Source: an uncultured Burkholderiales bacterium (lineage in GTDB: Bacteria > Pseudomonadota > Gammaproteobacteria > Burkholderiales > Burkholderiaceae_C). Taken from it: a stretch of 49,274 nt of DNA. Positions 43,386 to 49,274 of this stretch are shown piece after piece. Within the stretch, counting starts at the first letter, position 1. Every line of letters starts with the position of its first letter. The notes below the pieces were generated by a model. That model was given only the letters and a program-made list of their open reading frames with translations. It searched no databases and was not told the DNA's origin. Made by a program: the position numbers and the translations under genes. The stretch spans positions 1-49,274 of the forward strand of contig CAIMUZ010000110.1 in the NCBI GenBank assembly GCA_903844775.1. The letters are read 5' to 3'.

Positions 43386-43844
43386 TTATTCCTTGGCAGG
43401 GCGCCCCGTTTTTAAAGCAGGCACCTTAGACAGCGCTGTCAAGAAAGCTTTGTCACTCAAGCCATTGAGGAGCTTCAGACCCGCTCGTAAAATTTCACTC
43501 TTCTTTGCGCTGTGTTTTAAGTTCAAAGCCTTTTGCTTTAACTCTGCAATGGCCAAGTATTCGTCTTTTGGAAAGGTGAAGCTGTCTCTCACTAACTTAG
43601 GCTTCTTTATTTTTTGGGCTTCAACAGGCTTTGCTGGCAATGCAGGTTTAGATTTCGCTGGCACTTTGGGCTTTGCGACTGTTTTGGCTTTGGCAGCTTT
43701 GGTAGCGGTTGGCGTTGTTTTCTTTGCCGCTGCTTTTTTGACGGGGCGTCGAACAGGTTTCTTGGCTGTGGCTGTTACAGATTGAGGAACAGTTTGAGCT
43801 TTGTCGCTAGCGGCAGGCGCAGGCGTGGTGTTTTCTGTAGACAT
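43386..43844 (-). CDS. Histone-H1-like, Lys/Ala/Pro-rich protein with RHH-like C-terminus
   Basis: A 152-residue basic protein. The first roughly 85 residues are low-complexity and rich in Lys, Ala, Pro and Thr (with repeats such as KKAAAKK), like eukaryotic H1 tails or AlgP. Residues from about 86 look folded: VRDSFTFPKDEY as a possible beta strand, then two helices (LAIAELKQKALNL and KKSEILRAGLKLL), a pattern that fits a ribbon-helix-helix DNA-binding unit. It ends LKTGRPAKE. It follows ppx by 35 bp on the same strand and abuts sixA. A nucleoid or polyphosphate-binding role is possible but unproven. Confidence 0.65.
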   Translation of the reverse strand: MSTENTTPAPAASDKAQTVPQSVTATAKKPVRRPVKKAAAKKTTPTATKAAKAKTVAKPKVPAKSKPALPAKPVEAQKIKKPKLVRDSFTFPKDEYLAIAELKQKALNLKHSAKKSEILRAGLKLLNGLSDKAFLTALSKVPALKTGRPAKE

Positions 43845-43879
43845 GTTTCAAATTCATTCAAGTTAAACAGATAAATAGT

Positions 43880-45397
43880 TTATATCGTTTTTCCATTAAT
43901 TTCAATTAACTCCAATTTCCATGTGGTCTTTTGCCAAGCAATGCATTCTTCCCGCAGCAAATGGGCAGATTGTGGCCATTGTTGCAACCATGTTTTTTTG
44001 CATTGGATCGTGAACTCAGTCGTGCTTCCTTCTACGGCTTTGAGGCTAATGCCTTTGAGGTCAGGATCTCTTCTGGCGTGACAAAGAATAGCGGCCAAGC
44101 GAAGACTCAATAATTGGATCACAAAGTCTGAATTCCGCAATTCAACTTCGAGTTTTTTCAATTTACCCCTGTGTCCAAGAATCAATTGACTGAGCCTGTG
44201 CAGCTCGGACATCGAGAATCCAGGTAAGTCTGCATTGTCTAAAATGTAGGCGCCATGTTTGTGGAAATCACTGTGAGATATGCGGGTGCCAATTTCAAGC
44301 AGATGTGCGGCCCAGCTGAGTTTCTTTTCCAAACGGGCTGCATATTGCGGCTCAAAACTTGATTTATCAACAATGCTTTTGAACAAGCTGACTGCGGTTT
44401 TTTGGACGCGCTCCGCTTGTAAGGCATCGACCGCGAACCTGTTGCCCAATGCGGTGACCATGGTACTGCGCAAGTCGGTGTTTTCTTCGCGTTGTAAAAG
44501 GTCATATAAAACACCATGCCGCAATGCACCCTCGGCAGCATGCATGGAATTAATTTGCATGAGGTCGAAGAGGGCGCACAACACAGCAAGACCTCCGCCA
44601 ATCACTGGTTTGCGATCTTCTTTGAAGCCTTCTAATCTGAGGGCTTCAACGCGCCCTGCTTTGATTAATTTCTCTTTCAGCCAGTCCAAGCCCTCGCGCG
44701 TAATGACTTCTGATGGCCATCCTGCAGCCTGTAAAACGTCAGCAACTGCCCCAATCGTGCCTGAGGAACCGTAGGCAACGTCCCAGCAATTTTTAGGGTA
44801 CAGCGCGATGGCCTCATCGAGAACTGCCTTGGCTGCAACCTCAGCCCATTCGAAGGCAGAGGGCGTGAAAAGCCCATCGGCAAAATACTTCATGGACCAC
44901 TTGACGCTGCCCACGCGGTAGGACTCCATGGTTTGTGGTTTAAAGCCTTGCCCTAAGATCAATTCGGTTGATCGACCACCGATGTCAATCACCAACCGTT
45001 TTTCTTCAGATTGCGGTAATAAATTGGCAACCCCAGAGTAAATCAGTCGAGCCTCTTCTCTGCCAGAAATGACATCGATCGGAAAACCGAATAATTTTTC
45101 AGCGGGCGTTAAGAAGGCCTCTCGGTTCTTAGCCTCTCTGAGAGTTTGTGTGGCAACAGCCCTAACGTGGCTGGGTCCAAAACCCGATAATCGCTCTGAA
45201 AATCGAGCTAAACATTCCCATCCGCGTTCCATAGCGTCCTGAGAAAGCATCCGATCAGCGTCTAGGCCGTTGCCTTGACGCACAGTTTCTTTCAGATATT
45301 CCACTCGCCTGATGTGACCGTGCTCCAACACCCCAATTTCCAAGCGAAAGCTATTTGAGCCCAAATCGATGGCTGCTAATAATTGTCCGTTTTGCAT
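43880..45397 (-). CDS. ppx: Exopolyphosphatase (Ppx/GppA family)
   Basis: A 505-residue ASKHA-fold phosphatase. The two phosphate loops are AAIDLGSNSFRLE at the N-terminus and LVIDIGGRSTEL at about 139-150, and the C-terminal HD-like region contains SWAAHLLEIGTRISHSDFHKHGAYI. It removes terminal phosphates from polyphosphate, or acts on pppGpp; the neighbours favour Ppx. It diverges from pstS across 279 bp with Pho-like elements and is followed by the histone-like gene. The ATG at 45397 starts MQNGQLLAAIDLGSNS, as expected. Confidence 0.92.
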   Translation of the reverse strand: MQNGQLLAAIDLGSNSFRLEIGVLEHGHIRRVEYLKETVRQGNGLDADRMLSQDAMERGWECLARFSERLSGFGPSHVRAVATQTLREAKNREAFLTPAEKLFGFPIDVISGREEARLIYSGVANLLPQSEEKRLVIDIGGRSTELILGQGFKPQTMESYRVGSVKWSMKYFADGLFTPSAFEWAEVAAKAVLDEAIALYPKNCWDVAYGSSGTIGAVADVLQAAGWPSEVITREGLDWLKEKLIKAGRVEALRLEGFKEDRKPVIGGGLAVLCALFDLMQINSMHAAEGALRHGVLYDLLQREENTDLRSTMVTALGNRFAVDALQAERVQKTAVSLFKSIVDKSSFEPQYAARLEKKLSWAAHLLEIGTRISHSDFHKHGAYILDNADLPGFSMSELHRLSQLILGHRGKLKKLEVELRNSDFVIQLLSLRLAAILCHARRDPDLKGISLKAVEGSTTEFTIQCKKTWLQQWPQSAHLLREECIAWQKTTWKLELIEINGKTI

Positions 45398-45455
45398 CTC
45401 AAATCTTCAATCTTGCTCAAAATTTTCATCCAACTGGGTGATTTTGTGTCTAAAT

Positions 45456-45475
45456 TTTGTCATTTTGATGACAAA
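45456..45475. promoter_or_regulatory. Palindrome with opposed TTGTCAT elements between ppx and pstS
   Basis: TTGTCATTTTGATGACAA (45457-45474) is a perfect inverted repeat of two TTGTCAT units around four bases, and one more flanking pair extends it to 20 bp. Each unit resembles a PhoB half-site, one facing ppx and one facing pstS. It is 59 bp before the ppx start. Confidence 0.45.
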
Positions 45476-45551
45476 TTGTTTTTTATTTCTACCGCCCTCT
45501 ATTGGGGCAATCTGCATCCAGCTTGGAATAGTTTGTAGCAGTGTCTAAGAA

Positions 45552-45573
45552 ATGACATGAATTTGTCACAATT
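45552..45573 (+). promoter_or_regulatory. Pho box of pstS
   Basis: Two 11-bp units in perfect register begin ATGACATG and TTGTCACA; both match the PhoB half-site well. A -10-like TAGATT follows at 45580, about the distance seen in PhoB-dependent promoters. This leaves a leader of about 85 bp before the pstS start, with AAGGAG just before the ATG at 45677. Confidence 0.7.
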
Positions 45574-45676
45574 GGAGGATAGATTGGGCGGGTGCTGCAA
45601 AAGTGACCTGAACATCGTTTGGCAAGCCTGTTGCACATACAAACACCAAATTTCAACTCTGAATCAAGGAGTCAAA

Positions 45677-46699
45677 ATGCTAAAGATCAAATCATGGGTT
45701 GCTGCACTGGGCTTAAGCGCCATTGCTGCAACTTCAATGGCGGCCGACCTGACGGGCGCTGGCGCTTCTTTCCCTTTCCCTATCTATGCAAAGTGGGCTG
45801 AAGCCTACAAAGCCAAGACGGGCCAATCTTTGAACTATCAGTCCATCGGATCATCTGGCGGCATCAAGCAAATCAAGGCGAAAACCGTGGACTTTGGCGC
45901 CACAGACGCCCCCATGTCTGCTGAAGAGCTCGACAAAGAAGGTTTGGTCCAATTCCCAGCCATCATCGGTGGCGTGGTTGCAGTGGTTAACATTGACGGC
46001 ATCAAGCCTGGTCAAGTTAGGTTGACCGGTGAGCTGTTGGCCGATGTGTTTTCTGGCGTGATTCCCAAGTGGAACGACAAGCGCATTACAGACATGAATC
46101 CTGGTGTGGCACTGCCTGACGCAGCCATTACCGTGGTACACCGTGCTGATGGATCGGGTACGACAGCTGTGTTCACAGATTATTTGACCAAAGTCAGTGC
46201 CAACTGGAAATCAACAGTGGGTACGGGTGCTGCCGTGAAGTGGCCTGCCGCTTCTTCAGTGGGTGGCAAGGGTAACGAAGGCGTTGCAGCCAACGTCGGT
46301 CGCATCAAAAACTCAGTGGGTTATGTTGAATACGCTTACGCCAAGAAAAACAACATGTCTCACCTGAATCTTCGCAACTTGGCAGGTCAATTTGTGGCGC
46401 CCGATGACGAGACATTTGCTGCGGCTTCCGCCAGCACCGATTGGGCAAAGATTCCAGGCATGAGCATTTATTTGACCAACGCACCTGGTGCTAAGTCATG
46501 GCCCATCACTGGCGCGTCTTTCATCTTGATGTACAAGCAGCCGGTCAACAAAGCCAACTCTGCTGAAGTCTTGAAGTTCTTTGACTTCGCCTTCAAAGAT
46601 GGCAAGAAAATGGCAGCCGATTTGGAATATGTGCCTATGCCTGACGCAACCACAGACTTTATTCGCAAGAGCGTTTGGAACAACGTGAATGTGAAGTAA
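45677..46699 (+). CDS. pstS: PstS, phosphate-binding periplasmic protein
   Basis: A 340-residue protein with a signal peptide (MLKIKSWVAALGLSAIAATS, cleavage likely after MAA or SMA). The mature protein starts with the phosphate-loop LTGAGASFPFPIYAKW and includes GSSGGIKQIKAKTVDFGATDAPM and HRADGSGTTAVFTDYL, the residues that bind phosphate. The frame opens at 45557, but that start lies inside the Pho box; the ATG at 45677 with AAGGAG and a perfect signal peptide is the true start. It is the first gene of pstS-pstC-pstA-pstB. Confidence 0.96.
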   Translation: MLKIKSWVAALGLSAIAATSMAADLTGAGASFPFPIYAKWAEAYKAKTGQSLNYQSIGSSGGIKQIKAKTVDFGATDAPMSAEELDKEGLVQFPAIIGGVVAVVNIDGIKPGQVRLTGELLADVFSGVIPKWNDKRITDMNPGVALPDAAITVVHRADGSGTTAVFTDYLTKVSANWKSTVGTGAAVKWPAASSVGGKGNEGVAANVGRIKNSVGYVEYAYAKKNNMSHLNLRNLAGQFVAPDDETFAAASASTDWAKIPGMSIYLTNAPGAKSWPITGASFILMYKQPVNKANSAEVLKFFDFAFKDGKKMAADLEYVPMPDATTDFIRKSVWNNVNVK

Positions 46700-46708
46700 T
46701 TCAAACAG

Positions 46709-46739
46709 ACACCCGCTGATTCTTCGGCGGGTGTTTTTC
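46709..46739 (+). terminator. Terminator/attenuator between pstS and pstC
   Basis: The stem ACACCCGC/GCGGGTGT, extended by inner pairs and one G-U pair around a TTCT loop, is followed by five T residues. It starts ten bases after the pstS stop and ends before the pstC ATG. It would let pstS be made in excess over the membrane subunits. Confidence 0.8.
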
Positions 46740-46763
46740 TGTTAAGAAGCACAAGAGATTCGT

Positions 46764-47744
46764 ATGAACAATGCAGACAGTTTGATGACCCCCCACAGGC
46801 AGAGTGTTCTGCGCTGGCAGCGGTGGCAAGATTTCTTATTTGAAAAAACAACGATGGTCTTTGCGCTGTCCACTTTGGTGGCCTTGACGGGAATCATCGT
46901 CTCGTTGTTCATCAGTTCATGGCCGGTGCTCACCACCTTTGGCTTCGAATTTTTTTACACAGTTGAGTGGGACATCATCAATTCAAAATTTGGTGGTTTG
47001 ATTGCTATTTTCGGAACCGTTGTCACTGCTTCTATTGCTATTTTGATTGCACTGCCGCTTAGTTTTGGCATTGCTGTATTTTTAACCGAGACATGCCCAA
47101 TGCCGCTGCGCCGTCCTCTGGGAACGGCCATTGAATTGTTGGCCGCCGTGCCGTCCATCATTTACGGCATGTTTGGATTGTTTATTTTTGCCCCCTTGTT
47201 TGCTGAGTTTGTGCAGCCCGCATTGGCTGGCTCGCTGGGTCAAATCCCTGGCATCAGTATTTTATTTACCGGCGCTTTCAATGGCGTGGGTATTTTGGCA
47301 GCCGGCCTTATTTTGGCCATGATGATTCTGCCTTTCATTGCCTCCGTCATGCGCGATGTGTTTGAAATCGTACCTCCTATTTTGAAAGAATCGGCCTATG
47401 GCATTGGTTGCACCACTTGGGAAGTGGTGACCAAGATTGTTTTGCCCTACACCAAAACGGGTGTGGTGGGCGGTGTCATGCTGGGCCTAGGTCGCGCCTT
47501 GGGTGAAACCATGGCAGTTACTTTTGTCATTGGCAATGCGCACAAATTGTCGCCCTCTCTTTTCTCGCCTGGCAACTCGATTGCTTCCACATTGGCCAAC
47601 GAATTTGGTGAAGCTGAGCCCGGCTTGCACTACGCTGCACTGTTCTCTTTGGGCTTGGCCTTGTTTTTAATTACCTTGATCGTTTTGTCCTTGGCCAAAT
47701 GGATGCTGATTCGGGCTGAAGCCAAGAAAGGTATGAAAACATGA
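46764..47744 (+). CDS. pstC: PstC, phosphate ABC transporter permease
   Basis: A 326-residue inner-membrane permease with about six membrane spans after a cytoplasmic N-terminus of about 25 residues. Typical stretches are [38 protein letters not shown] and the EAA-type loop [22 protein letters not shown], followed by [18 protein letters not shown]. With PstA it forms the phosphate channel. It follows the terminator after pstS and overlaps pstA by four bases. Confidence 0.95.
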   Translation: MNNADSLMTPHRQSVLRWQRWQDFLFEKTTMVFALSTLVALTGIIVSLFISSWPVLTTFGFEFFYTVEWDIINSKFGGLIAIFGTVVTASIAILIALPLSFGIAVFLTETCPMPLRRPLGTAIELLAAVPSIIYGMFGLFIFAPLFAEFVQPALAGSLGQIPGISILFTGAFNGVGILAAGLILAMMILPFIASVMRDVFEIVPPILKESAYGIGCTTWEVVTKIVLPYTKTGVVGGVMLGLGRALGETMAVTFVIGNAHKLSPSLFSPGNSIASTLANEFGEAEPGLHYAALFSLGLALFLITLIVLSLAKWMLIRAEAKKGMKT

Positions 47745-48607
47745 GCACTAGAAGCAACATGGATCCTTCCATCTACGCAAAGCGCAAGCGCGCCAATTTA
47801 ATTGGCTTGATTTTGTCAATGTCGGCCATGGTCATTGGTTTGGTATTTTTACTCTGGATCTTGGCCATCTTGATGTACAAAGGCTTTTCCGCTTTGAGCA
47901 TTGACTTGTTGACTCAAGTCTCACCCGCACCAGGAACACCCGGTGGTGGTTTGTCAAATGCGATTGTGGGCAGTTTGATGATCGTTTTGTCATGCACCTT
48001 GTTGAGTACACCCATTGGCGTCTTGGCGGGCGTGTACTTGTCTGAATACGGCGACAGGAGCAAAAGTGCAGCAGTCACACGGTTTGTGAACGACATCATG
48101 CTGTCTGCCCCGTCCATCGTGATTGGTTTGTTTGTTTATGCTTTGGTGGTGGTGCCCTCTAAGCACTTCTCAGGTTGGGCCGGCACCATTGCTTTGTCAT
48201 TGATTGCCATTCCGGTGGTTGTTCGCACCACCGAGAACATGTTGAAACTGGTGCCAGTCAGCTTGCGTGAAGCAGCCTTTGCACTGGGTGCGCCTAAGTG
48301 GAAAGTCTCTACAACTGTGGTATTAAAAGCGGCCAAGAGCGGCGTGATGACGGGCCTTTTGTTGGCCCTTGCTCGGGTGAGTGGTGAAACAGCGCCTTTG
48401 CTGTTCACGGCTTTGAACAATCAGTTCTTCTCTTGGGACATGAACAAACCGATGGCCAATCTGCCCGTCATGATTTTCCAATTCGCCATGAGTCCCTATG
48501 AAAACTGGGTCAACCTGGCATGGGGTGGGGCCTTGCTCATTACCCTCACTGTATTGGCACTCAACATCATTGCACGTGTTGTGTTCCGTGAAAAAGTCTC
48601 AGTCTAA
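47741..48607 (+). CDS. pstA: PstA, phosphate ABC transporter permease
   Basis: A 288-residue permease with about six membrane spans. It shows the expected [31 protein letters not shown] and the ATPase-contact loop [21 protein letters not shown], then [19 protein letters not shown]. The start overlaps the pstC stop (ATGA). It pairs with PstC in the PstSCAB transporter, which also takes part in phosphate signalling to PhoR in many bacteria. Confidence 0.95.
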   Translation: MSTRSNMDPSIYAKRKRANLIGLILSMSAMVIGLVFLLWILAILMYKGFSALSIDLLTQVSPAPGTPGGGLSNAIVGSLMIVLSCTLLSTPIGVLAGVYLSEYGDRSKSAAVTRFVNDIMLSAPSIVIGLFVYALVVVPSKHFSGWAGTIALSLIAIPVVVRTTENMLKLVPVSLREAAFALGAPKWKVSTTVVLKAAKSGVMTGLLLALARVSGETAPLLFTALNNQFFSWDMNKPMANLPVMIFQFAMSPYENWVNLAWGGALLITLTVLALNIIARVVFREKVSV

Positions 48608-48628
48608 TCTTTGAACAGATCTACCAAA

Positions 48629-49274
48629 ATGAATACATTACCTGAAACCAAAGAGATCATCTTGGAAGTTCGCAATCTGAACTTCTACTATGGTTCTTTC
48701 CAAGGTCTTAAAAATATTAACTTGGACATCCAAAAGAATACCGTCACGGCATTCATTGGACCTTCTGGCTGCGGTAAGTCAACGCTCCTCAGAACGCTCA
48801 ATCGCATGTATGACCTGTACCCTGGCCAGCGTGCAGAGGGCGAAATTAACTTTGATGGTGAGAACATTCTCAACCCCAAGCAAGATTTGAACTTGTTGCG
48901 TTCGCGTGTGGGCATGGTTTTCCAAAAGCCCACACCGTTTCCCATGTCGATATATGACAACATTGCCTTTGGTGTGCAGTTGTACGAAAACCTGTCGCGC
49001 AGCGACATGGACGATCGGGTGGAGTGGGCCTTGCAAAAAGCAGCTATCTGGGGCGAAGTGAAAGACAAGCTGGGTCAAAGCGGGTTGTCCTTGTCGGGTG
49101 GTCAGCAGCAGCGCTTGTGCATTGCGCGCGGCATTGCTGTCAAACCCGCCATCTTGTTATTGGACGAGCCAACTTCTGCGCTTGACCCCATTTCTACGGG
49201 CAAAGTAGAAGAACTGGTGCACACCCTCAAGAGTGAATACACTGTGGTCATTGTGACTCACAACATGCAGCAAG
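48629..49274 (+). CDS. pstB: PstB, phosphate ABC transporter ATPase (partial, runs off right edge)
   Basis: From the ATG at 48629 the frame stays open to the window end, giving about 215 residues. Walker A is GPSGCGKST, the signature is [16 protein letters not shown], Walker B is [13 protein letters not shown] and the H-loop is [27 protein letters not shown] is specific for PstB. It provides the energy for PstSCA. It lies 21 bp after pstA; the missing C-terminus and a likely phoU lie outside the window. Confidence 0.95.
   Translation, partial: MNTLPETKEIILEVRNLNFYYGSFQGLKNINLDIQKNTVTAFIGPSGCGKSTLLRTLNRMYDLYPGQRAEGEINFDGENILNPKQDLNLLRSRVGMVFQKPTPFPMSIYDNIAFGVQLYENLSRSDMDDRVEWALQKAAIWGEVKDKLGQSGLSLSGGQQQRLCIARGIAVKPAILLLDEPTSALDPISTGKVEELVHTLKSEYTVVIVTHNMQQ

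Noticed and set aside
45557-45676. Upstream start of pstS at 45557
   Set aside because: That codon lies inside the Pho box; the ATG at 45677 has a strong ribosome site and begins a standard signal peptide.
1-49274. CRISPR arrays, tRNA or rRNA genes, insertion sequences, prophage genes
   Set aside because: No regularly spaced direct repeats, no tRNA cloverleaf or rRNA-like stretch, and no transposase, integrase or phage structural proteins were found on either strand by eye.

Overview
The window looks like a chromosomal piece of a betaproteobacterium of the order Burkholderiales, most likely a Comamonadaceae-type freshwater bacterium (Limnohabitans- or Rhodoferax-like). It carries bacteriochlorophyll and carotenoid genes, so it is probably an aerobic anoxygenic phototroph. 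The assignment rests on the style of the proteins and the gene neighbourhood; no database search was possible.

Positions 1-9970 are the edge of a photosynthesis gene cluster. On the minus strand, in order of transcription, are bchI-bchD-bchO, then crtE-crtF, then bchC, which runs off the left end. Diverging from bchI is dxs-hemA, which supplies isoprenoid and tetrapyrrole precursors. The bchC and crtE promoters each carry two 18-bp dyads exactly 8 bp apart. Three of these four dyads fit the PpsR/CrtJ consensus TGT-N12-ACA.

Positions 10020-15713 hold mixed housekeeping genes: a DamX-like SPOR protein, a copper-chaperone-like HMA protein, a glutaredoxin, a YghU-type glutathione transferase, a nitronate monooxygenase-like flavoprotein, and an HTTM-like membrane protein with a partner.

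Positions 15879-25699 are a complete phosphonate uptake and degradation locus. A minus-strand operon phnC-phnD-phnE-phnA-adh-phnW-HD diverges from a GntR regulator, phnY and an EamA permease. Together PhnW, PhnY and PhnA would convert 2-aminoethylphosphonate to phosphonoacetaldehyde, phosphonoacetate, and finally acetate plus phosphate.

Positions 25716-40533 are rich in envelope and lipid genes: an OlsB-like N-acyltransferase overlapping a PlcP-like phospholipase C, a DolP-like lipoprotein, a TatT-type TRAP transporter, a phosphatidylserine decarboxylase, an unusual class III aminotransferase, an Mpo1-like membrane protein, a GT4 glycosyltransferase, an LplT-like lysophospholipid transporter and UDP-glucose dehydrogenase. 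Several have Pho-box-like repeats upstream.

Positions 40722-49274 hold polyphosphate and phosphate-uptake genes: ppk, sixA, a histone-H1-like protein, ppx, and pstS-pstC-pstA-pstB (pstB runs off the right end). Clear Pho-box candidates precede ppk and pstS.

The main inference is that roughly 33 kb, from 15.9 kb to the right end, forms a phosphorus-economy region. It combines phosphonate scavenging, replacement of phospholipids by P-free lipids, polyphosphate storage and high-affinity phosphate uptake, and it lies close to photosynthesis genes. No tRNA, rRNA, CRISPR array, insertion sequence or prophage was seen, and no gene-free stretch exceeds 300 bases.
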